Source of the DNA: M3007 sp037130425 | GTDB lineage: Bacteria > Bacteroidota > Bacteroidia > Chitinophagales > Saprospiraceae | DNA: 7,034 bases | Direction of reading: 5' to 3' | Assembly (NCBI GenBank): GCA_037130425.1 | Contig: JBAXTB010000308.1 | Coordinates: 1-7,034, forward strand | In this document: positions 1 to 6,081 of the stretch, piece by piece | How positions within the stretch are numbered: position 1 is the stretch's first letter | How the letters are laid out: every line of letters starts with the position of its first letter | Notes under the pieces: generated by a model | The model's database searches: none | What the model saw: only the letters and a program-made list of their open reading frames with translations | What the model was told of the DNA's origin: nothing | Made by a program: the position numbers and the translations under genes

Positions 1-42
1 CCCGTCCACCGTCCCCCGTCCACCGTCTCCCGTCCACCGCCT
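1..42. repeat. C-rich heptamer tandem repeat (3 x 14 bp)
   Basis: Three consecutive 14-bp units start at 1, 15 and 29: CCCGTCCACCGTCC, then the same ending CT, then CCCGTCCACCGCCT. Each unit is two degenerate CCGTCCN heptamers, so the array can also be read as period 7 from position 2. The array begins at the window edge and may extend leftward. Its last two bases belong to the stop codon (TAG on the minus strand, 43-41) of the photolyase gene. There is no sign that it is coding or a terminator. Confidence 0.85.
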
Positions 43-1465
43 AAACCGCCCACTTATCAATCCGCACGATCGCTTTTGGGTAGCTTGTAACGTTATACGT
101 TTGCCTTTCCGCCGCGCTTAACAAATCTGGCCGATGTATTTTTTCACTTGGAACGGAGGATAGTTCCGGTATCCAATGCTGCACAAATTCGCCTTTGGGG
201 TCATAATTTTTGGCCTGGGTCAGGATGTTGAAATAACGGTCTTCGCGCGGGTCACTGCCGATGCCGGCTACATAGTTCCAGTTGCCCCAGTTGGAGCAGG
301 GGTCATAGTCGATCAGCAGGCTTTCGAAGTATTCGGCGCCCATTTGCCAGTTCACTTTCAGGTCTTTTACAAGGAAAGAAGCCACATTTTGGCGGCCGCG
401 GTTGCTCATCCAGCCGGTTTGATTGAGCTCCCGCATGTTGGCGTCGATAAACGGCACGCCGGTGCGGCCTTCGGCCCAGGCTTTGAACGAATCCCAATTG
501 TTTTTAAGCTGCCGTTGGGGTTTGTTTTGCGGCCCGTTTTTCAGAAAAATGCGGTTGCCGTATTTTTTTCCAAGCAGCCGGAAATAATCGCGCCAGAGCA
601 ATTCAAAGAAAATCCAATAAGTGCTTTCATTGGACACCCGTTCGCGTTCGTAGCGTTTTAGTTCGTGGTACACGTATTTGGGGGAAAGGCAGCCCTGCGA
701 CAGCCAGGGCGAAAACTTGGAAGAGTAATCGCTGCCAAGCAAACCATTTCTGGTTTCCTTGTAGTTAGCAACAAGATCTTTTTCCCAAAAATAATGTCGC
801 AAGCGCCGAAGCGCTTCTGTTTCGCCACCTTTAAAAGAAACCGCTGCACGCGGATCAGAATCAGGGGCAACGAGGCCAAAATCCTCCAACACCGGCAAAT
901 TGCCCGTCTCAAGGTCGGCTGGCAGAGGCGGCATGGCCGTGGGGGAAGCCAGCGGTTCGCGCACAGGTGTAATCAATTCATTATCTTTGCGAAACTGGGT
1001 AAAAGTATCCGGCGTATGGTGTACGGGAACAGGCAAATCCTGGGTATGGTACAACATTTTGCCGCGTGTGTACAAAAGTTCAACGCCAAAGCCCCACAAT
1101 TTTTGTTCTAAACTATCTTGAACAGACACTTCCTCCTGCGTGCGCTCGCGATTGCACAAAACCCAAGAGCATTTATATTGTTGGGCCATACTTGCAACGA
1201 CCATTTCCGGTAGGCCAACCCGGATAATCAGGTTGCTGCCGAGCGCTTGAAGGTTTTTTCGAAGGTCTTCTACCGATTCAAGGATGAACCTGGCGCGATA
1301 AGCGGAAGTTTTAGGAAATCCGAACCGGGTTTGACCTTTAAATACGCGTTCGTCGAACACATACACTGGAATGACCATATCAGCCATGCGCAAGGCCGTG
1401 TTGATGGCTTCGTTATCGTGTAATCTTAAATCATGCCGGAACCAAACAATAGCGGTGCGCTTCAT
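41..1465 (-). CDS. Cryptochrome DASH / deoxyribodipyrimidine photolyase
   Basis: A 474-residue flavoprotein of the cryptochrome/photolyase family. The N-terminal Rossmann-like photolyase domain starts with IVWFRHDLRLHDNEA (residues 6-20) and runs to about residue 170. The helical FAD-binding domain covers about 220-435. DASH-type hallmarks include ANYKETRNGLLGSDYSSKFS (233-252), the SPWLSQGCLSP segment (252-262), WRDYFR (291-296), GWMSNRGRQNVASF (351-364) and SNWGNWNYVAGIGSDPRED (391-409). The length fits the bacterial DASH group. Family members bind FAD, often with a folate antenna, and use blue light to repair cyclobutane pyrimidine dimers, chiefly in single-stranded DNA. Some also act as photoreceptors. 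The gene is transcribed away from the K+ channel gene across a 179-bp spacer. A near-perfect palindrome lies 36-57 bases upstream of its ATG and could be an operator. Assignment to DASH rather than class I photolyase is by motif; substrate preference is not visible from sequence. Confidence 0.96.
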   Translation of the reverse strand: MKRTAIVWFRHDLRLHDNEAINTALRMADMVIPVYVFDERVFKGQTRFGFPKTSAYRARFILESVEDLRKNLQALGSNLIIRVGLPEMVVASMAQQYKCSWVLCNRERTQEEVSVQDSLEQKLWGFGVELLYTRGKMLYHTQDLPVPVHHTPDTFTQFRKDNELITPVREPLASPTAMPPLPADLETGNLPVLEDFGLVAPDSDPRAAVSFKGGETEALRRLRHYFWEKDLVANYKETRNGLLGSDYSSKFSPWLSQGCLSPKYVYHELKRYERERVSNESTYWIFFELLWRDYFRLLGKKYGNRIFLKNGPQNKPQRQLKNNWDSFKAWAEGRTGVPFIDANMRELNQTGWMSNRGRQNVASFLVKDLKVNWQMGAEYFESLLIDYDPCSNWGNWNYVAGIGSDPREDRYFNILTQAKNYDPKGEFVQHWIPELSSVPSEKIHRPDLLSAAERQTYNVTSYPKAIVRIDKWAV

Positions 1466-1500
1466 GGATCGAAATTATGAACATGCTAATACAAAGCAGT

Positions 1501-1522
1501 GGGCATTAAACTTTTAATACCC
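1501..1522. promoter_or_regulatory. Palindrome, candidate operator upstream of photolyase
   Basis: Two 10-base arms, GGGCATTAAA (1501-1510) and TTTAATACCC (1513-1522), are inverted complements with one mismatch (C1504/A1519, a G-U pair in minus-strand RNA) around a 2-base centre. The site sits 36-57 bases upstream of the photolyase ATG and 122 bases upstream of the channel ATG. A short-spacer palindrome at this distance is typical of a dimeric repressor site. That role is inference; no regulator is encoded nearby. Confidence 0.4.
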
Positions 1523-1573
1523 CCTTTTGTTTGGAAGAAGCTCGTTTTTTTGCAATGATTTATATTTCTTTCG

Positions 1574-1590
1574 TTTGCCTGGTCGGCAAA
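1574..1590. promoter_or_regulatory. Perfect inverted repeat upstream of K+ channel gene
   Basis: TTTGCC (1574-1579) and GGCAAA (1585-1590) are perfect inverted complements around TGGTC. The site lies 54 bases before the channel ATG. It could be a protein-binding site or a small 5'-leader hairpin. It is not followed directly by a T-run, so it does not look like an intrinsic terminator. A one-mismatch -7-like octamer, TATATTTC (1561-1568), lies just upstream but has no well-placed -33 TTTG. Confidence 0.35.
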
Positions 1591-1644
1591 ACCGCGAAGA
1601 AAAGCATTTTTTTAATTTTAACGCCTTAGTTTGAACTTACGCCT

Positions 1645-2610
1645 ATGCTTAGTTTTGTAAAGTTGCCCAAAAAAATTAATAGTAAGCCCCAAGAACGCGA
1701 ATTGGGATTTGGCAAGGCCGCATTCAACGAGGGCCGGATGATGAACGTTGACGGCACATTTAACGTTGAACGCGAGCGCCACGGGATTTGGGACAATGTT
1801 TATTTTGCTTTGGTTACGATGCCGGTTTGGCAGTTTATGTCGCTCATTTTGTCCAGTTTTATCCTGTTTAACAGTTTTTTTGGCTTGGTATATTGTTTGA
1901 TTGGGATTGAACACCTGAACGGTACCAAGGCCGGCTCGTTTATGGACAATTTTATTCAAGCCTACTTTTTTAGCAGTCAAACACTTACAACGGTCGGGTA
2001 CGGACACATTAGCCCGGTCGGTTTTCTGACCAATATCGTGGCTTCCTTGGAGTCTTTTCTTGGTTTACTCACATTTGCGCTCATTTCAGGTTTATTGTAC
2101 GGTCGATTTTCCCGCCCGGTGGCGCGTATTGTTTTTAGCGAGCATATCCTGGCGGCGCCGTACAAAGATGGCCTTGCCCTGATGTTTCGCATGGTAAACG
2201 CCCGTAGAAGTGAACTTATTGAAACAGAAGTTCAAGTAATACTCACCATCAACCAGGCGGACGAGGCCGGAAACACGTATCGCCGCTTTTTTGCCCTGCC
2301 GCTTGAAATTTCAAAAGTTTCCTTTTTCTCCTTATCCTGGACCATCGTGCATCCGCTGAACGATGATAGTCCGCTCAGTGGATTTACAGAACAGGATTTG
2401 ATTGACGGAAATGCCGAATTTTTGGTTTTGGTGAAAGGAACCGATGAGGCGTACCAACAAGTGGTACACACGAAACGCTCCTATACCTCGGAAGAATTGA
2501 TTTGGAACGCCCGATTTAAACCCGTAATTGCAAGCGGAAAAGCTGGCCGACCGCGGGTGGTCACAAACCTGATCGGCCACTACGAATTACTCGAAGCAAA
2601 CCAATCATAA
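1645..2610 (+). CDS. Inward-rectifier-type (Kir/KirBac) potassium channel
   Basis: A 321-residue inner-membrane channel subunit of the prokaryotic inward-rectifier family, which works as a tetramer passing K+. The N-terminal cytoplasmic part includes an amphipathic slide-helix-like stretch (WDNVYFALVTMP, 49-60). TM1 spans about 61-86. The pore loop carries the selectivity filter TTVGYGHISP (115-124, filter TVGYG 116-120). TM2 spans about 126-152. It then has the Kir junction motif GRFSRP (153-158) and a cytoplasmic immunoglobulin-like domain to the end, including LMFRMVNARRSELIE (179-193), WTIVHPLNDDSPL (232-244) and AEFLVLVKGTDE (257-268), all typical of Kir C-terminal domains. The length matches KirBac proteins, so it looks intact. 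It starts divergently from the photolyase and ends in a six-base overlap with kdsB. No Shine-Dalgarno is visible before the ATG. Gating ligand and physiological role cannot be read from the sequence. Confidence 0.95.
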   Translation: MLSFVKLPKKINSKPQERELGFGKAAFNEGRMMNVDGTFNVERERHGIWDNVYFALVTMPVWQFMSLILSSFILFNSFFGLVYCLIGIEHLNGTKAGSFMDNFIQAYFFSSQTLTTVGYGHISPVGFLTNIVASLESFLGLLTFALISGLLYGRFSRPVARIVFSEHILAAPYKDGLALMFRMVNARRSELIETEVQVILTINQADEAGNTYRRFFALPLEISKVSFFSLSWTIVHPLNDDSPLSGFTEQDLIDGNAEFLVLVKGTDEAYQQVVHTKRSYTSEELIWNARFKPVIASGKAGRPRVVTNLIGHYELLEANQS

Positions 2611-3336
2611 ATGCTTGATTTTCAATAAGTCATCCGGTGTGTCAATGCCGATCGTTTCATGGTCGGTGATGCCCACCGCAATGCCGATTTTGTTTTCCAA
2701 CCAGCGCAATTGCTCTAAAGACTCGGCGCATTCCAGCGGGGTCGGGTACAGGCGCGCAACGCGCAGGAGCGCATGGCGCGTGTACCCGTACAAGCCGATA
2801 TGCTTGTAAAAAGTAAATTTCCTGACCCACTCGGAAGTATCCTCATTGCGCAAATACGGAATCGGGTGGCGACTGAAATAAATAGCGCCCTGATGGTCGG
2901 AAAACACTACTTTGACCGTGTTGGGGTTGAACAACTGTTCGGAATCCTCAATCCGTTTGGCCAAGGTCGCAATCGGGTATTTCTTGTTATCGATCAAGGT
3001 TTCCACGAGCAAATCAATCTGCGCGGGCTGAATAAAGGGTTCGTCGCCCTGAATATTCAAAATATGTGTTGCCTTTGGAAAATGTCGGGCTACTTCCGCG
3101 CAACGGTCGGTACCGCTGGGGTGTTTTACATTGGTCATCAGCACGGTACCGCCAAATGCCTGGACGTGGTTAAAAATGCGTGCATCATCGGTAGCGACCA
3201 CTACCTGATCCACTTTGGACGCTTGCTCAACCTGGCGATACACCCTTTGTACCATCGACAGGCCATTGATGTCGATGAGCGGTTTGCCAGGAAAACGGGT
3301 AGAGGCATAGCGGGCCGGAATAACGCCTAAGATCAT
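2605..3336 (-). CDS. kdsB: 3-deoxy-manno-octulosonate cytidylyltransferase (CMP-KDO synthetase)
   Basis: A 243-residue cytosolic enzyme that activates KDO with CTP to give CMP-KDO and pyrophosphate, supplying KDO for the inner core of lipopolysaccharide. The N-terminal nucleotide-binding signature PARYASTRFPGKPL (7-20) is intact. It is followed by VVATDDARI (46-54), HPSGTDRCAEVA (72-83), the catalytic NIQGDEP (94-100), FYKHIGLYGY (176-185), LEQLRWLENK (207-216) and GIDTPDDL (230-237). The aspartates of NIQGDEP and GIDTPDD are the metal-binding positions known for the family. Length is close to the usual 245-250 residues. The ATG at 3336-3334 immediately precedes the conserved ILGVIPARY start, so the start is secure. 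It is divergent from the LysM gene (77-bp gap) and converges with the channel gene, sharing six bases at the stops. Its presence implies a Gram-negative cell with KDO-containing LPS. Confidence 0.97.
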   Translation of the reverse strand: MILGVIPARYASTRFPGKPLIDINGLSMVQRVYRQVEQASKVDQVVVATDDARIFNHVQAFGGTVLMTNVKHPSGTDRCAEVARHFPKATHILNIQGDEPFIQPAQIDLLVETLIDNKKYPIATLAKRIEDSEQLFNPNTVKVVFSDHQGAIYFSRHPIPYLRNEDTSEWVRKFTFYKHIGLYGYTRHALLRVARLYPTPLECAESLEQLRWLENKIGIAVGITDHETIGIDTPDDLLKIKHL

Positions 3337-3376
3337 GATTTAGGTTTTGTTAAGTAATGCTTTGCTGCGAACCGCG

Positions 3377-3384
3377 TATTTTTG
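3377..3384 (+). promoter_or_regulatory. Bacteroidota -7 promoter element (TATTTTTG) for the LysM gene
   Basis: TATTTTTG matches the Bacteroidota sigma-A -7 consensus TAnnTTTG exactly and ends 29 bases before the ATG at 3414. TTTG tetramers occur upstream at 3346-3349 (27-base spacer) and 3361-3364 (12-base spacer). Neither has the usual spacing of about 19 bases, so the -33 box is uncertain. Transcription from here would begin after 3384, which excludes the ATG at 3357 as the start. Confidence 0.5.
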
Positions 3385-3413
3385 CGCCGAAGGAAATTAA
3401 CAGAACCCATATT

Positions 3414-4271
3414 ATGAGATTTAATCGATCCCTTTTTGTTCTAATTCTGTTCTCTATTGCGACGGCTGTACATGGACAGGTAGCTGCAAAGGAAAGCAAT
3501 GTTCTGCTGTTAACACAAAAAGACAGCCTGATGTTGACCGTTTCCGATGGTAAAAAGTTTGTTTTTCACCCGGTTAAGCCCAAACAGACCCTTTTTTCCA
3601 TTGCAAAATATTACAGTCTGAGTCTGGAAGAACTGTATGACAACAATCCGATTTACCGGACAGATCCTACTTTGCGGGTCGGAACGCGGATAAAAATTCC
3701 GGTTCCCAACAAGGCCATCATGCGTTACAAGACCAAGAAGTTTGTCGCTGCCAAAACTACGCCCATTTATTATGTTGTGCAAGAAGGCGATAACCTGTAC
3801 CAAATTTGCAAGCGCAACTTTGATATGCCGGTTGATACCATTGTAAAACGCAATAAAATGAAAAGCAAAAACATCAAACCTTTTCAGCTGATTCATGTCG
3901 GCTGGATGGGTACGGAAGGTGTTTTGCCCGAATGGCGTCCCGAAAAAACGCCGACAGAATCAAATACCCTGAAAACGCGTTACGACCAGGAAAAGCCCAA
4001 ACACAAAGAAGTGGATGCGCAAGGAGTATGTTTTTGGCAAAAAGACAGCAAGGAAAAAGGCGATTTGTACGCCCTGCACCGGGAAGCCGCGATCGGCACT
4101 ATTATTGCCATTACCAACCCAATTTACCGCCGCACGGTGTTTGCAAAAGTCATCGGTCGCATCCCCGACGGGTATGAACGCAACATCGAGATAATCCTCT
4201 CGCCGGAGGCTGCCCGAAAAATCGGCGCCAAGGACCCCAGGTTTTTTGTGAAATTGAAATATTTGAAATAA
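3414..4271 (+). CDS. Exported LysM-LysM protein with C-terminal RlpA-like barrel
   Basis: A predicted secreted or periplasmic peptidoglycan-associated protein of 285 residues. An in-frame ATG exists at 3357, but I place the start at 3414. It is followed at once by a signal peptide (MRFNR, then a hydrophobic stretch to about residue 19, likely cleaved near VHG-QV), and a perfect -7 promoter box lies between the two ATGs. LysM 1 is about 49-96 (VKPKQTLFSIAKYYSLSLEE). LysM 2 is about 119-163 (YVVQEGDNLYQICKRNF). A basic linker follows. The end (about 203-283) resembles the double-psi beta-barrel of RlpA/SPOR-type proteins: GVCFW, GTIIAITNPIYRRTVFAKVIGRIP, and IILSPEAARKIGAKDPRF. The DRGPF segment of catalytic RlpA is not conserved (GRIPD is there instead), so it is more likely a cell-wall-binding protein than a lytic transglycosylase. 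The next gene starts 32 bp downstream on the same strand, possibly co-transcribed. Confidence 0.9.
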   Translation: MRFNRSLFVLILFSIATAVHGQVAAKESNVLLLTQKDSLMLTVSDGKKFVFHPVKPKQTLFSIAKYYSLSLEELYDNNPIYRTDPTLRVGTRIKIPVPNKAIMRYKTKKFVAAKTTPIYYVVQEGDNLYQICKRNFDMPVDTIVKRNKMKSKNIKPFQLIHVGWMGTEGVLPEWRPEKTPTESNTLKTRYDQEKPKHKEVDAQGVCFWQKDSKEKGDLYALHREAAIGTIIAITNPIYRRTVFAKVIGRIPDGYERNIEIILSPEAARKIGAKDPRFFVKLKYLK

Positions 4272-4303
4272 CAACATCAAAATTGATTTGTAACAACTTC
4301 AAC

Positions 4304-5134
4304 ATGAAGCATTTAATTATCATTTCCTGCGCGCTGTTAAGCCTGCTCGCCGCCTGTAAGCAAGACTCCGCAAACAAATCCGGCAACCTGCCAGATGCGC
4401 AAAAAGACAAAATTGTGGAATTGGCCGGCAACTGGATTCCCATTGATTTTTGTTCCCGCGCCAGCCAGTACGGCTCTGTTTTAGGCGCTATGAACTACGG
4501 CCACAAACCTTATGCTTACTCCGTTACGTTTAGCCCTGTTTTCCCGGATAGCGTTGAGTGCTCCAACAACGTAAAAACCTGGAGATTGCCGATCACCATC
4601 AAAGCAGATACCGTGGAACTGAAAGGCGCCCGCCCGGAAAACAAGTCGGTGTTTTTGATTGTCGATTTGCAAGGCCGTGAAAAACAACTGACCATGTTTG
4701 ATCCGTCGCCGGGCGGAATGCTCATGGACAAGTTCATTAAATCAAAAGCCGGTTCCAAAAACGGTTATGGCGACTTCCTGGCGGCCCTCAACCACAACAT
4801 GTTCAACGGCACCTACACAGAAGTTGGAAAACCCAAGCCGGCCAATGACAAGAAAATCCAGTTTACGCCGGGCGGCTATATCATGGAATTTAAAGACTAT
4901 GACCGCTATGAACTTTGCACCGGCGGCGATTGTTTTTTCCTTGGACCGGATATGGATGTGATGACCCTGCGCGATTCCAAAAAAGAAGATTCGGCAAAAT
5001 CATTTATGTACAAATTCAGCAATCAAAACGACACCTTGCGTTTGTTTGACCTGATACACGTAAATCCGGACGACAAATATTCTTACAAATTAGGCAAACA
5101 AGCTTACGCATTTACGCGTAAGGCAGCCGAATAA
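4304..5134 (+). CDS. Putative lipoprotein of unknown function
   Basis: A 276-residue protein I do not recognise. An in-frame ATG at 4283 is possible, but the ATG at 4304 gives a clean lipoprotein signal: MKH, a hydrophobic core, then lipobox LLAAC with the lipidated cysteine at residue 18. KQDSANKS follows as a flexible tether. No inner-membrane retention Asp sits directly after the Cys (+2 is Lys), so outer-membrane location is plausible. The mature part is rich in beta-type sequence and looks two-lobed. A first lobe begins at AGNWIPI (41-47) and a second at FNGTYTEV (167-174), each followed by alternating hydrophobic/polar strands, reminiscent of lipocalin-like lipoproteins in Bacteroidota. 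Cysteines at 50, 86, 205 and 210 could form disulfides. It follows the LysM gene by 32 bp, suggesting a shared envelope-related transcript. The lipocalin comparison is inference. Confidence 0.85.
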   Translation: MKHLIIISCALLSLLAACKQDSANKSGNLPDAQKDKIVELAGNWIPIDFCSRASQYGSVLGAMNYGHKPYAYSVTFSPVFPDSVECSNNVKTWRLPITIKADTVELKGARPENKSVFLIVDLQGREKQLTMFDPSPGGMLMDKFIKSKAGSKNGYGDFLAALNHNMFNGTYTEVGKPKPANDKKIQFTPGGYIMEFKDYDRYELCTGGDCFFLGPDMDVMTLRDSKKEDSAKSFMYKFSNQNDTLRLFDLIHVNPDDKYSYKLGKQAYAFTRKAAE

Positions 5135-5137
5135 ATT

Positions 5138-5176
5138 CAATTATACTAAACGCCGCCTGAAAGGCAGCATTAATTG
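5138..5176. other. Composite stem-loop after the lipoprotein gene
   Basis: An inner stem GCCGCC (5152-5157) / GGCAGC (5163-5168), with one C-A mismatch and loop TGAAA, sits inside an outer perfect stem CAATTA (5138-5143) / TAATTG (5171-5176). It begins three bases after the lipoprotein stop codon. It could act as a transcript 3' end or RNA stabiliser. It lacks a following T-tract, so it is not a standard intrinsic terminator. Confidence 0.35.
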
Positions 5177-5220
5177 TCATACTGAGCGCAGATTGTCAAT
5201 CACTTAGGCCGAAGGCCATG
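5174..5220. repeat. Dispersed-repeat-like motif TGTCATACTGAGCGCAG
   Basis: TTGTCATACTGAGCGCAG (5174-5191), followed after a short insertion by GGCCGAAGGCC (5207-5217), resembles the TCATnCTGAGCGnAGtCGAAG motif that I recall as a common intergenic repeat in Bacteroidota and relatives. GGCC-GAA-GGCC is itself a small palindrome. Only one copy is in this window, so the repeat status rests on recall rather than on anything shown here. Confidence 0.3.
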
Positions 5221-5258
5221 CACAAAACTATCCAGCGCGAAGTATAAAACAACTGTTT

Positions 5259-5774
5259 ATGGCCAGCGCGCTCAAGAACCTTTCCGAATACGACGAACAA
5301 AACATGCCTGCCGCCGACGAAATGACCTTCGGGATCGTGGTGGCGGAATGGAATGCCCATATCACGCATGCTTTGTACGAAGGCTGCTACGATACGCTGG
5401 TGAAACACGGGGCAAAACCTGAAAATATCCACACCATTCAGGTGCCGGGTACTTTTGAACTGCCCACCGGCGCCCGCATCATCAGCGGCAAGCACAATCC
5501 GGATGCCGTGATTTGTCTGGGTTGCGTCATCAAAGGCGAAACCAACCATAATGAGTACATTAGCCATGCGGTGGCCACGGGTTTGGTCAACCTCGGCATT
5601 GCCAGCGGGCGTCCGTTCATCTTCGGCGTGCTCACCCCCAATGATGAGCAGCAGGCGCTTGACCGTGCCGGCGGCGTACACGGCAACAAAGGCGTGGAAG
5701 CGGCTACTACAGCCATTCGAATGGCAGCGCTGAAATATGCGGGGAAAGAAGGGAAAAAACGGATCGGGTTTTAG
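5259..5774 (+). CDS. ribH: 6,7-dimethyl-8-ribityllumazine synthase
   Basis: A 171-residue cytosolic enzyme for the penultimate step of riboflavin synthesis. It condenses 5-amino-6-ribitylaminouracil with 3,4-dihydroxy-2-butanone 4-phosphate and normally assembles as pentamers or 60-mer capsids. All family signatures are present: the substrate-binding IVVAEWN (26-32), PGTFELP (63-69), the GETNHNEY segment (93-100) with the catalytic His97, and FGVLTPNDEQQALDRAGG (122-139) with the phosphate-contacting Arg136. NKGVEAA (143-149) closes the domain. The N-terminal extension MASALKNLSEYDEQNMP is typical of Bacteroidota homologues, which supports the ATG at 5259. No other riboflavin genes adjoin it, and there is no FMN riboswitch-like structure in the 124-bp upstream gap, so it appears to be a stand-alone gene. 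FAD made downstream of this pathway is the cofactor of the photolyase in this window, but the two genes are not linked transcriptionally. Confidence 0.97.
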   Translation: MASALKNLSEYDEQNMPAADEMTFGIVVAEWNAHITHALYEGCYDTLVKHGAKPENIHTIQVPGTFELPTGARIISGKHNPDAVICLGCVIKGETNHNEYISHAVATGLVNLGIASGRPFIFGVLTPNDEQQALDRAGGVHGNKGVEAATTAIRMAALKYAGKEGKKRIGF

Positions 5775-6081
5775 TTTCCGCAGCTATAATTCTGTTTTGT
5801 CGACCGTATGCAAATAAAGCGGTGTTGAAAAAGTGCCTGATTCTGTGGTGCAATTGCACAATGGGCCGGTGGCATTCATAGGATCAGGCGCCCATGTTGT
5901 ATCTGTCACCCCAAAACGTCAGGTGTTCGATACCCCGGCGCATCAGTTGGGTTTGGTGCTTTGTTGTGGTACTCATTATGCGCTTAAAGCCGTTTTAGGT
6001 GCGCACACAAAACATGTCATTGCGGGTGGAAAGGTAAACGCCGTAGGAATCGAGGTAGCGTTGTATGGGGTGGGAAATATT
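5775..6081. other. 307-bp stretch without a supported gene
   Basis: Between the ribH stop and the 3' end of the DUF3843-like gene I find no ORF that I can defend. The minus frame that continues past the DUF3843-like stop is interrupted by two more stops (after residues reading MFCVRT and RYNMGA). One plus frame is open from 5818, but only as part of a 235-codon ORF that then runs antisense across the DUF3843-like gene. No terminator hairpin with a T-run follows ribH. The stretch could be gene debris or ordinary spacer. Confidence 0.5.

Noticed and set aside
176..1121. Several plus-strand open frames (176-661, 665-1111, 900-1121) inside the photolyase gene
   Set aside because: They are antisense shadows of a well-conserved photolyase frame and show no family motifs.
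2773..3330. A 185-codon plus-strand frame opposite kdsB
   Set aside because: Shadow of kdsB, whose catalytic motifs are all intact on the minus strand.
3357..3413. Upstream in-frame ATG as the start of the LysM protein
   Set aside because: It would add 19 polar residues before a normal signal peptide and lies upstream of the only good -7 promoter box.
5135..5258. FMN riboswitch upstream of ribH
   Set aside because: The 124-bp spacer has a small nested hairpin but not the multi-stem arrangement or conserved core of an RFN element.
5884..5976. A 30-codon minus-strand ORF (MSTTTKHQT... to RYNMGA) in the same frame as the DUF3843-like gene
   Set aside because: Too short to judge, with no ribosome-binding or promoter signal. 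It could be decayed coding sequence, but I cannot show similarity.
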